In this document: positions 1-6,511 of the stretch, piece after piece | Numbering within the stretch: position 1 is the stretch's first letter | Layout: every line of letters starts with the position of its first letter | From: Yoonia sp. | Lineage (GTDB): Bacteria > Pseudomonadota > Alphaproteobacteria > Rhodobacterales > Rhodobacteraceae | DNA length: 10,089 nt | Direction of reading: 5' to 3' | Assembly: GCA_028822885.1 (NCBI GenBank) | Contig: JAPKCP010000111.1 | Location: 1 to 10,089 of the forward strand | Position numbers and translations under genes: made by a program | Notes under the pieces: model-generated | What the model was told of the DNA's origin: nothing | The model's database searches: none | Seen by the model: only the letters and a program-made list of their open reading frames with translations

Positions 1-480
1 CAGGAGCGCATCACAGATCTTTATGAAGGAATTGGCGCACTGAGCTCAATAGCATTTACTGATCCAACAACGCTTCCTACATCTGGCGGTGCGACATACG
101 ATGGGCTGATGAGCTTGGATGAATTAGTAGGCGAAATGACGATGACCGCCGACTTTGCAGATGACGCAATTAGTGGATCAGTGACCAATTTCATCCTTGA
201 TGACGATACTGCCGTTTTGGGAACGCTTGACATCGGTTCGGGAGCGATTGACAGGACAGCCGACACAGACACTGCCTATACTTTTGCGGCAGACCTTACC
301 GGGGAGCTGTCAATAGAAGAAGAAGACGGAGCGTATGATATTGTCGGTACAATTTTAGGCGACTTTACAGGACCTGAACACGAATATGTCGAAGGATCTG
401 TCATAGGAACCGCCAACCACACCATAAATGAAGAAGACACTAATGATTTCAGTGGTCATTTTGGCGGCGCCCAAGAATAA
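1..480 (+). CDS. C-terminal part of an acidic, beta-rich exported protein, TbpB-like family (5' end outside window)
   Basis: The reading frame is open from the first base and gives 159 residues before the TAA at 478-480, so the start and any signal peptide lie upstream of the window. The protein is very rich in Asp, Glu, Gly and Thr and poor in Lys. It alternates short hydrophobic beta-strand-like stretches with Gly/Asp turns: residues 44-66, 73-86, 92-105 and 112-124, then a terminal segment ending in FGGAQE. That layout, with a final Gly-rich strand, resembles the beta-barrel lobe of transferrin-binding-protein-like lipoproteins and solute-binding proteins annotated in many Rhodobacteraceae. 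No membrane helix or catalytic motif is visible. A periplasmic or surface location is inferred from composition. Family assignment is moderate to low; other acidic beta-rich surface proteins would look similar. A hairpin follows 14 bases after the stop. Confidence 0.55.
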   Translation, partial: QERITDLYEGIGALSSIAFTDPTTLPTSGGATYDGLMSLDELVGEMTMTADFADDAISGSVTNFILDDDTAVLGTLDIGSGAIDRTADTDTAYTFAADLTGELSIEEEDGAYDIVGTILGDFTGPEHEYVEGSVIGTANHTINEEDTNDFSGHFGGAQE

Positions 481-493
481 TTTAAAATAAGGC

Positions 494-525
494 GGTCCAA
501 TGATACTTAAATGTGTCATGGGACC
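494..525 (+). terminator. Strong hairpin after the first gene, possible terminator without a clear T-tract
   Basis: Bases 494-506 (GGTCCAATGATAC) pair with 513-525 (GTGTCATGGGACC): 13 positions with one A/G mismatch and one G-U pair, closing a 6-base loop (TTAAAT). It lies just after the stop at 480, where a terminator is expected. The bases after it (TTCCGAAAAC) are not a T-run, so it may instead be an mRNA 3'-end stabiliser or a Rho-associated structure. On the other strand the stem is followed by an A/T-rich stretch (481-490). Confidence 0.5.
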
Positions 526-664
526 TTCCGAAAACTTAGGCATTTGCCCCGCAAAGCCGTGTCGGTCCCACTGCAGAAATTAGCGCTATCCCAGCCCGCG
601 GCACCCTTATGGGGAAGCGCGAAATTATTCATCGCGACGATGAAAACCTTGGCGTATCGCGCTC

Positions 665-1166
665 GTCACATCAAATGTGGATTCTCTATTACTCAAGGTT
701 GGCAAGGCTGCAAACGCCCCTAATGACAGCCCGCAATTGGACAGAACCATTTTTTCTGGATGAAGTGATCGCTTTTACTGCTGGGCACAAACAGTTTGGG
801 TATTGTCGACGGCAAGCCTTTTAGGGCGTTTGTCGCCGCTTAGGCCCCCGCCACAGGCACAAAACCCAGCGTTGCGGACATGGATCAGATTATGCATCCC
901 AACCCGGCTTGCGACGTGATCGCAGCCAAGTGCAGTTTGATTCCCCCCTGCACAAGCGCCGCTCCGGCACAATGATCTGGCTCAACAGTGCACCAGCGCT
1001 TGTCCTAAATACCCAAATTTACCCATATTCCCCAAATGGGTACGCCCGACCCATAATCATCAATCCCGAACAAATCGTCTATGTATTATCACCTGAACCG
1101 ACGATTGCCGTCCTGCGCGCAGGCCATAAACTACAAATCCACCCCACCATTGCGACAAATCACTGA
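665..1166 (+). pseudogene. Probable frameshifted remnant of a catalase-related (SrpA-like) peroxidase gene
   Basis: The 805-base stretch 481-1285 has no intact gene. Conceptual fragments in successive + frames can be laid in order along the catalase-related heme peroxidase family. From 665 the fragment contains NAPNDSP (713-733), like the region after the family's GG-N-P segment, up to a TGA at 761. From 781 the next frame gives DGKPFRAFVAA, a TAG at 841, then ATGTKPSVADMDQ and a His-Pro-rich piece up to a TGA at 973; this recalls the family's 'F-A, PD-ATGKP, HPE, PPA' region. A third frame to 1166 contains NPEQ and LSPEP, like the segment after the family's 'F-F-N' strand. The conserved heme-ligand regions are not recognisable. 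The similarity is from memory and by eye, so the family call is tentative; that the region is non-coding or decayed is firmer. In 526-664 I see no supported gene. Confidence 0.33.
1020..1042. repeat. Short inverted repeat inside the decayed region
   Basis: TACCCAT (1020-1026) and ATGGGTA (1036-1042) form a 7-base inverted repeat around an A/C-rich 9-base spacer. It lies in a stretch with CCC blocks at roughly ten-base spacing (about 1011-1040). It could be a protein-binding site or chance. There is no T-tract, so it is not a typical terminator. Confidence 0.3.
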
Positions 1167-1171
1167 TTTCC

Positions 1172-1200
1172 TTGACCTATGGCGCCGTTGCGCATAACAA
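1172..1200 (+). promoter_or_regulatory. Candidate sigma-70-type promoter for the helicase gene
   Basis: TTGACC at 1172-1177 matches five of six bases of the -35 consensus. The best -10 candidates are CATAAC (1193-1198, 15-base spacer) or the overlapping TAACAA (1195-1200, 17-base spacer), and both are weak. It is the only convincing -35-like element between the decayed gene and the helicase start, and it would give a leader of about 80 bases. Prediction by eye only. Confidence 0.35.
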
Positions 1201-1235
1201 CCGCGTGTCCAACGCCCTGACAATCCGGTCGGGCG

Positions 1236-1255
1236 GGCCGCGCTAGCTTGCGGCC
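1236..1255 (+). promoter_or_regulatory. GC-rich hairpin in the helicase mRNA leader
   Basis: GGCCGC (1236-1241) is perfectly complementary to GCGGCC (1250-1255) around an 8-base loop (GCTAGCTT). It ends 19 bases before the Shine-Dalgarno sequence GAAAGG (1275-1280), which is 5 bases from the ATG at 1286. A stable leader hairpin before an RNA helicase gene could tune translation, for example with temperature or by autoregulation, but this is inference from position. Confidence 0.35.
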
Positions 1256-1285
1256 AATACAGCCGCAACATATCGAAAGGCGCCT

Positions 1286-2854
1286 ATGACAAAATTCTCT
1301 GACCTAAACCTGAGTGATAAAGTTCTCAAAGCCGTTGCAGAGACGGGATACGACACCCCTACCCCTATTCAAGTTGGCGCGATTGTGCCGGCACTAGAAG
1401 GCCGTGACGTCCTGGGCATCGCCCAAACAGGAACTGGTAAAACTGCTGCCTTTACGTTGCCGATGATAACCCTTTTGGGACGCGGCCGCGCACGCGCACG
1501 CATGCCACGGTCATTGGTATTGGCCCCCACACGGGAATTAGCGGCACAGGTTGCTGAAAACTTCGATAATTATGCAAAGTACACCAAACTCTCTAAAGCT
1601 TTGTTAATCGGCGGTACGTCCTTTAGGGACCAAGATAAGCTGATCGACAAAGGCGTTGATGTGCTCATCGCCACACCCGGCCGCCTTTTGGACCATCTTG
1701 AACGTGGTAAACTCATCCTCACCGACGTGAAGATCATGGTTGTCGATGAAGCGGATCGTATGCTCGATATGGGGTTCATCCCTGACATCGAAGAAATCTT
1801 TAAACGGACACCATTTACCCGCCAAACGCTGTTCTTCTCAGCCACAATGGCTCCTGAGATTGAGCGTATTACGAATACGTTCCTGTCTAATCCCGCAAAA
1901 ATTGAGGTTGCACGTGCAGCCACAACAAACACCAACATCAAGCAAGGTGTTGTCATGTTCCGAGGATCGTCAAAGCCGAAGGAGCCAGCTGAAAAGCGCG
2001 AACTTCTTCGCAAGCTAATCGACGCTGAGGGCGACGCATGCACAAATGCGATTATCTTCTGTAACCGCAAGTCGGACGTCGATATCGTCGCTAAGTCTTT
2101 GAATAAAAATGGGTATGATGCCGCCCCAATCCACGGTGATCTGGAGCAAAGCCACCGTACGCGGACCCTAGAAGGGTTCCGCGATAACAAGCTGCGTTTC
2201 CTTGTGGCGTCGGATGTCGCCGCCCGTGGTCTCGATATTCCGGCAGTGACCCACGTATTTAACTTTGACGTGCCATCTCATGCAGAAGATTACGTTCACC
2301 GGATTGGTCGCACGGGTCGCGCTGGCCGCTCTGGGACAGCAATCATGATTTGTACGGGTCGTGATGAGAAGAACTTTGCAAACGTCGAATCCCTCGTAAA
2401 GCAAGAGATTCCGCGCCTTGAAAGCCCACTGGATAAGACAGTTGCACCAGCTGTTGTGACAGAGGATGCGCCAAAGGAAGATAGGCCACGGCGGACACGC
2501 ACGCGGGGGCGTAAGCCTGAGGATAAACCTGCCGAGGTTGTTGTCCCGCAAGAGGTAGCCGTAGCCCCACAGACCGAAAATCCTGTCGTTGAAGCACCAC
2601 GCGAAGAAGCGCCGCGCCGCGAACCACGCCATGAAAAGCGTCGCGATGAAAAACCACGGGACACACAGCCCCGTGAAGAACGCGCCCGCGATGACCGTGG
2701 CCGTAACGATAATCCACGCGAGCAAAACAATCACGGTCGTGGTGGTCGCAACAATACCAACCACAACCGTCGTGACGACAACAAGGTCGTTGGTCTTGGC
2801 AACGATACGCCCACGTTTATTGCACTTAGCTTTGCAGATCGCGCAAAAGACTAA
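1286..2854 (+). CDS. rhlE: DEAD-box ATP-dependent RNA helicase, RhlE type
   Basis: Unwinds short RNA duplexes and remodels RNA-protein complexes using ATP, in the cytoplasm; relatives act in ribosome assembly, cold adaptation and RNA decay. All core motifs are present: Q motif with F4 and Q29, Walker A AQTGTGKT at 46-53, PTRELA at 81-86, TPGR at 130-133, DEAD at 154-157, SAT at 185-187, IIFCN at 256-260, ARGLD at 313-317 and HRIGRTGRAG at 338-347. After about residue 385 comes a low-complexity tail rich in Arg, Glu, Asp, Pro and Asn, expected to be disordered and RNA-binding. It ends in a hydrophobic patch near 501-516 (VVGLGNDTPTFIALSF) that looks conserved in alphaproteobacterial members. 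The start is supported by GAAAGG 5 bases upstream and by the F4 position of the Q motif. It is a single gene with its own terminator. The family call is secure; the RhlE name rather than another DEAD-box subgroup is likely but not proven. Confidence 0.93.
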   Translation: MTKFSDLNLSDKVLKAVAETGYDTPTPIQVGAIVPALEGRDVLGIAQTGTGKTAAFTLPMITLLGRGRARARMPRSLVLAPTRELAAQVAENFDNYAKYTKLSKALLIGGTSFRDQDKLIDKGVDVLIATPGRLLDHLERGKLILTDVKIMVVDEADRMLDMGFIPDIEEIFKRTPFTRQTLFFSATMAPEIERITNTFLSNPAKIEVARAATTNTNIKQGVVMFRGSSKPKEPAEKRELLRKLIDAEGDACTNAIIFCNRKSDVDIVAKSLNKNGYDAAPIHGDLEQSHRTRTLEGFRDNKLRFLVASDVAARGLDIPAVTHVFNFDVPSHAEDYVHRIGRTGRAGRSGTAIMICTGRDEKNFANVESLVKQEIPRLESPLDKTVAPAVVTEDAPKEDRPRRTRTRGRKPEDKPAEVVVPQEVAVAPQTENPVVEAPREEAPRREPRHEKRRDEKPRDTQPREERARDDRGRNDNPREQNNHGRGGRNNTNHNRRDDNKVVGLGNDTPTFIALSFADRAKD

Positions 2855-2904
2855 GTTAGGCCGGCGGGTCACATGTCCGCCCTCACCTATCATACCAAAT
2901 TGAT

Positions 2905-2932
2905 CGCCCTGCCTTCGGTGGGGCGTTTTTTT
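2905..2932 (+). terminator. Intrinsic terminator of the helicase gene
   Basis: CGCCCTGCC (2905-2913) pairs over nine positions, two of them G-U, with GGTGGGGCG (2917-2925) around a TTC loop, followed at once by seven T (2926-2932). It lies 50 bases after the helicase stop. This is a textbook Rho-independent terminator. Confidence 0.9.
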
Positions 2933-2970
2933 GTCATAATCAAATACAGCCTTCATGCGAAAGTAGTAAA

Positions 2971-3201
2971 ATGTTCCCTCCAAGCGCCGCGCCGATCTTA
3001 TTTGGGCTTATTCTCAGCGGGATGATGACGTCATTCGTCACTTGCATCGCAACGTGGCGCGCGATCAGTTTCGGCGACGGATTCGTCGCGCTTTGGGTGG
3101 GATCATGGCTGACGGGCTGGCTCGTCGCGTTTCCAATGGTGCTTATTTTGGCCCCGCTCACACGTCGGCTTGTCGCCAAACTAGTCCGCAAACCCTCATA
3201 A
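2971..3201 (+). CDS. Small two-helix inner-membrane protein, DUF2798 family
   Basis: A 76-residue protein with two predicted membrane helices, about residues 7-27 and 37-61, and a basic C-terminal end (RRLVAK then LVRKPS) expected in the cytoplasm. The first helix starts with an F-L-S-MMT pattern. The second carries W-SW-GW-VAFP and is followed by APLTRR. These are the features I recall for DUF2798 proteins (about 70-85 residues), whose function is not known. The start at 2971 has a weak GAAAG 7 bases upstream and gives the family's usual length. CATAAT at 2935-2940, just after the helicase terminator, is a possible -10 box without an obvious -35. The gene converges on rnj and its stop is one base from the rnj terminator. 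No partner gene nearby suggests a role. Confidence 0.75.
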   Translation: MFPPSAAPILFGLILSGMMTSFVTCIATWRAISFGDGFVALWVGSWLTGWLVAFPMVLILAPLTRRLVAKLVRKPS

Positions 3202-3202
3202 G

Positions 3203-3237
3203 AAAAAGGCGCACCAGTCAATATGACACGGCACGCC
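3203..3237 (-). terminator. Intrinsic terminator ending the nuo-birA-coaX-rnj transcript
   Basis: Read on the minus strand, GGCGTGCC (3237-3230) pairs with GGTGCGCC (3215-3208) over eight positions, two of them G-U. An inner GTCA/TGAC stem (3227-3224 with 3220-3217) closes a 3-base loop, and five T follow (3207-3203). It lies 63 bases past the rnj stop and directly abuts the stop of the convergent DUF2798 gene. Pairing on the + strand is similar but with no good T-run after it, so it acts mainly on minus-strand transcripts. Confidence 0.85.
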
Positions 3238-3300
3238 CTCACTTCTTTGGTTCTTTCTATATCCCCGCCGGAGGCTTCCGCGCTCTCAGCGAAAACAACG

Positions 3301-4974
3301 TCAGCTCAGACGCGAAATAATCACCATAACTTCTGGCTTCTTGCCAATCTCACCCTGTGCAGTCCGCCGCGCGACTACCTTAAGCTCTTTCTCAAGCTTC
3401 ACGTCATCGCGCAATGTCTTTGCATTCGCTCGGTTGATATATTGGGAAAGGTCCTGCTCAATCACATCGACCAAAGCAGCCCCAGAGCTACCAACTTCGG
3501 ACAGGCCATTCAGCTCAACCCAAGGGTCGCCTAACGGCTCATCCTTTTCGTCAATGATCAACGTCACTATCACATGGCCGTTCAACGCCATGCGAATACG
3601 ATCACGGATAACACCGTCAAACTGACCGACTTTTGCGGTGCCATCGAGATAGGTGCGCCCCGTTTCGATGTGCTCAACCACAGTTGGCGCATTGCCAGAC
3701 AGGTCAATCATCATACCGTTCACAGCCACAATACCGGTGCGCCCATTCTTGTTGGCCAATTTCACATGCTCACGCAGGTGACGGTGCTCGCCGTGCATTG
3801 GGATGACCATCTGTGGCTTCACAATCTCGTGCAACGCTTCGATGTCAGGTCGGTTTGCGTGGCCTGATACGTGGTATTTGCCACCATCATCGTCAATCAC
3901 ATCCACGCCAAGTTCAGACAGCTGATTCATGATGCGAATCACACCACGTTCATTGCCCGGAATAGTTTTAGATGAGAACAGGAACGTGTCCCCTTCCTTC
4001 AGCTTCAAGCCCAGATAAGACCCTTGTGCGAGCTGTGCAGAGGCCGCACGCCGCTCACCTTGCGATCCCGTCACAAGCAGCATCACGTTTTCACGCGGCA
4101 TTTGTAGTGCGTCTTCGGGGCTGACTATCGGTGGAAAGCCTTTGAGAATGCCGACTTCGGTTGCAGCGTCCACCATACGCCGCATCGCCCGGCCAAGTAG
4201 AACAACAGACCGGTCCGATTCGACCGCTGCCACCGCGAGCGTCTTAAGGCGCGCAATGTTGGAGGCAAATGTTGTTGCAACAACCATACCCGTTGCTTGT
4301 TTCATCATCTCAACGATTGCGGGTCCAATGGTTTGTTCTGACCGGCCCGGCGCGTCCGAGAACACGTTGGTGGAATCACAAACAAGCGCTTTGACACCGT
4401 CCTTGGACACTTCGGCCCAAAGATCAGGATCAAACGGATCACCGACACCCGGTGTCAGGTCAATCTTGAAATCGCCAGAGTGCAAAATGCGCCCCTCTGG
4501 GCTATCGATCAAAAGACCAGCACTTTCGGGGATAGAGTGGGAGATCGGCAAGTAAGACACCGAAAGCGGGCCACATTCGATCCGTTCAGGGTATACACCA
4601 ACAACATTCACAGCACCCTCGGGCTGGCCGTGTTCTACCATCTTGCGCTTTGCTATATTGGCCGTGAAGGGCCGTGCATAGACAGGCGCCCCAAGTTGAT
4701 CCCAGTAGTGCCCGATGGCACCGACGTGGTCTTCATGGGCGTGCGTGATGAAGATGCCATCAATCTGCGCTTTACGTTGTTTCAGCCAAGTGATGTCGGG
4801 CAAAATCAAGTCTACACCCGGCGTGGTATCCATATCCGGGAATGTTACGCCAAGATCGACAACGATCAGGCGCTCTTTACCTGGTTTGCCGTATCCGTAA
4901 ACGTATGCGTTCATGCCAATCTCACCAGCCCCACCAAGGGGCAGATAGATTAAGCGATCAGAGCCTTTGCTCAT
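3301..4974 (-). CDS. rnj: Ribonuclease J (beta-CASP metallo-beta-lactamase family)
   Basis: A cytoplasmic zinc-dependent nuclease with 5'-3' exonuclease and endonuclease activity, used in rRNA/tRNA 5'-end maturation and mRNA decay; alphaproteobacteria often have it beside RNase E. The 557 residues match the usual length of about 550-560. Metal-binding motifs are HAHEDH at 78-83, SHS at 145-147 and SGDF at 166-169 (D168), and HGEH at 394-397. The beta-CASP part carries DSTN at 200-203, TGSQGE at 302-307 and SGHANRPD at 370-377. The C-terminal part from about 455 is the expected small domain used for dimer/tetramer formation, ending in a beta strand (VMVIISRLS). The start overlaps the coaX stop as ATGA (4971-4974), pointing to translational coupling, and the N-terminus starts just before the conserved LPLGGAGEIGMN segment. 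It is the last gene of the run, followed by a strong terminator. The assignment is secure. Confidence 0.96.
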   Translation of the reverse strand: MSKGSDRLIYLPLGGAGEIGMNAYVYGYGKPGKERLIVVDLGVTFPDMDTTPGVDLILPDITWLKQRKAQIDGIFITHAHEDHVGAIGHYWDQLGAPVYARPFTANIAKRKMVEHGQPEGAVNVVGVYPERIECGPLSVSYLPISHSIPESAGLLIDSPEGRILHSGDFKIDLTPGVGDPFDPDLWAEVSKDGVKALVCDSTNVFSDAPGRSEQTIGPAIVEMMKQATGMVVATTFASNIARLKTLAVAAVESDRSVVLLGRAMRRMVDAATEVGILKGFPPIVSPEDALQMPRENVMLLVTGSQGERRAASAQLAQGSYLGLKLKEGDTFLFSSKTIPGNERGVIRIMNQLSELGVDVIDDDGGKYHVSGHANRPDIEALHEIVKPQMVIPMHGEHRHLREHVKLANKNGRTGIVAVNGMMIDLSGNAPTVVEHIETGRTYLDGTAKVGQFDGVIRDRIRMALNGHVIVTLIIDEKDEPLGDPWVELNGLSEVGSSGAALVDVIEQDLSQYINRANAKTLRDDVKLEKELKVVARRTAQGEIGKKPEVMVIISRLS

Positions 4975-5744
4975 GCGATTTCCTTATTGTAGCGATGAAT
5001 CACGATCAGTCCGTGCATCGTCAAATCCTCTTCAAAGGCGTCAAATAGCGCCTCAGATTGATGGAACAACGGGGCCAGACCGCCGGTCGAAATGACCTTC
5101 ATCGGCACGCCGCGTTCCGCCTTGATCCGTGCGCATATCTCACGCACCAAACCGATGTAACCCCAAAAAACGCCTGATTGCATGCAGGCAACAGTGTTGG
5201 TGCCGACAACCTTCTGCGGTCTTGATATGTCGACGTGAGGTAGGGCTGCAGCCGCGTTATGCAATGCTTCAAGCGACAGGTTCACGCCGGGTGCGATGAC
5301 GCCGCCAACGTAAGCGCCATCATGCGCTACGACGTCAAATGTTGTGGCTGTGCCAAAGTCCACGACGATCAAGTCGCCCCCATGTCTATCGAATGCCCCT
5401 GCTGAGTTGACTAGCCTGTCTGGGCCAACTGTTGTGCCGATATCGACGCGCGATTGTTGTGGTAGCGCACAGTCTGATTTGCCGACGACAAGTGGCCGGC
5501 AATTGAAGTACCGATCCGACAGCACACGGAGGTTAAACACCACCCGCGGGACGGTTGAGCTGACGATGACCTCGTTTATCTCAACGTCGATGCTTTGGAA
5601 CTGCATAAGACTGGAAAGCCAAACATAATATTGGTCCGCTGTCCGTTGCCATTCCGTCGATGTCCGCCATGTCGCAATGGCACGGGTTCCGTCCCAAATC
5701 GAAAAAACCGTGTTTGTGTTGCCGCAGTCGATTGCCAGAAGCAT
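4971..5744 (-). CDS. coaX: Type III pantothenate kinase
   Basis: Phosphorylates pantothenate to 4'-phosphopantothenate with ATP, the first step of coenzyme A synthesis, in the cytoplasm. Type III enzymes belong to the ASKHA fold, need a monovalent cation and are not feedback-inhibited by CoA. The 257 residues match the family. Visible motifs are DCGNTNT at 6-12 (phosphate-binding loop with catalytic-type D6), GPDR at 107-110 (pantothenate pocket), VDFGTATTFD at 128-137 with D129, YVGGVIAPG at 145-153 and STGGLA at 219-224. The start ATG at 5744 has AGGGAG at 5757-5752, 7 bases away and overlapping the birA TAG, so the ribosome finishing birA can restart here. The end overlaps rnj by 4 bases. 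This form often replaces CoaA in alphaproteobacteria; whether another kinase gene exists cannot be seen here. Confidence 0.95.
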   Translation of the reverse strand: MLLAIDCGNTNTVFSIWDGTRAIATWRTSTEWQRTADQYYVWLSSLMQFQSIDVEINEVIVSSTVPRVVFNLRVLSDRYFNCRPLVVGKSDCALPQQSRVDIGTTVGPDRLVNSAGAFDRHGGDLIVVDFGTATTFDVVAHDGAYVGGVIAPGVNLSLEALHNAAAALPHVDISRPQKVVGTNTVACMQSGVFWGYIGLVREICARIKAERGVPMKVISTGGLAPLFHQSEALFDAFEEDLTMHGLIVIHRYNKEIA

Positions 5745-5755
5745 GTCGTATCTCC

Positions 5756-6511
5756 CTAGAAAAAGATATCAGCCGCCGCAAGTTTGCGACGCTCTTTTGG
5801 GGTTTGTAAGATGAGGTAGCCGTTTTCGTCCAATGTCTCGAACGTCCCGGTGAGTGTTTCATTGGGCAGACGGGCCGTAATAACCTCACCAAGTTTTGTC
5901 GCCCGCGCTAACCAAGCATCCCGTATAGGTGCAAAGCCATAGGTCATGTGTTGGGTTTCGTACCGCGCATAGATGGGCGCAAGAATGTCGAGAAAATCAT
6001 CGGGGGTGACAGCAATCCCAAATTCGCCTGCGATGCTGACGGGGCGAAGCGCGTGTTCTTCAACTTGTGCAGCGTTAGGCGCGGCAGCGAGGTTCACACC
6101 AATCCCTACTGCGACACCCACTGCACCTTGCTTTTGACAGATACCTTCGAGCAGGATGCCTGCGACTTTACCACCATTGAGCAGAACATCGTTTGGCCAC
6201 TTCAGCGCAAAACTGTCTGGTCGTCCCGTGATTGCAACAAATGTATCGTACAAAGCAAGGGCCGCGACAAATGACCGTTGCGCAGATTGAATGGTATTGG
6301 TCCTATCGCGGATCGCAAGGGTCGCCGCAAAATTACCCACTGGCATCACCCAAGCCCGGCCACGCCGCCCCCGCGCACCCGTTTGGCGGTGCGCAAGGAT
6401 CCACGTGTCTTGAGTTAGCGTGTCAAATTTTCGTGACGCTTCATCCAGCGTGCTGTCGGTCTCGTCCAGAACCAGCCTGTCGTACCTTGCGGGCCAGTCG
6501 TTAGTTGACAA
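5756..6511 (-). CDS. birA: Biotin--[acetyl-CoA-carboxylase] ligase, without a repressor domain
   Basis: Activates biotin as biotinyl-5'-AMP and attaches it to the biotin carrier domain of carboxylases. With the TTG start at 6511 the protein has 251 residues. Motifs are DST at 19-21, GARGRRGRAW at 45-54 (biotinyl-AMP loop), KWPNDV at 104-109, KVAGILLEG at 115-123 and GIGVNL at 136-141, then the small C-terminal SH3-like domain from about 205. It lacks the N-terminal winged-helix domain of E. coli BirA (321 residues), so it should be a ligase only. I chose TTG 6511 because no in-frame ATG or GTG precedes the conserved core, and an upstream TTG at 6568 would add a Gln/Arg tract encoded by the nuoN alanine repeat. 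No Shine-Dalgarno is visible; the start overlaps nuoN by 11 bases, so restart after nuoN termination is likely. Oddity: the usual DSTN motif reads DSTL. Confidence 0.92.
   Translation of the reverse strand: MSTNDWPARYDRLVLDETDSTLDEASRKFDTLTQDTWILAHRQTGARGRRGRAWVMPVGNFAATLAIRDRTNTIQSAQRSFVAALALYDTFVAITGRPDSFALKWPNDVLLNGGKVAGILLEGICQKQGAVGVAVGIGVNLAAAPNAAQVEEHALRPVSIAGEFGIAVTPDDFLDILAPIYARYETQHMTYGFAPIRDAWLARATKLGEVITARLPNETLTGTFETLDENGYLILQTPKERRKLAAADIFF

Noticed and set aside
511..1166. Short + strand open frames (511-723, 609-824, 909-1166) as separate small genes
   Set aside because: They overlap each other in different frames, lack ribosome binding sites and have mixed composition. A decayed gene explains them better.
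1570..2190. 206-codon open frame on the minus strand inside the helicase core
   Set aside because: It overlaps conserved helicase motifs on the other strand, and its Ser/Arg-rich translation resembles no protein I know.
2168..2983. Long open frame of 271 codons on the minus strand opposite the helicase 3' end
   Set aside because: It lies antisense to a clear helicase gene, has no recognisable domain or ribosome binding site and runs through the terminator. It is a by-product of the Arg-rich codon pattern.
3238..3300. Possible extra hairpin (CGGA/TCCG near 3269-3280) as a second rnj terminator
   Set aside because: The stem has only four pairs and no T-run. The structure at 3203-3237 is clearly the terminator.
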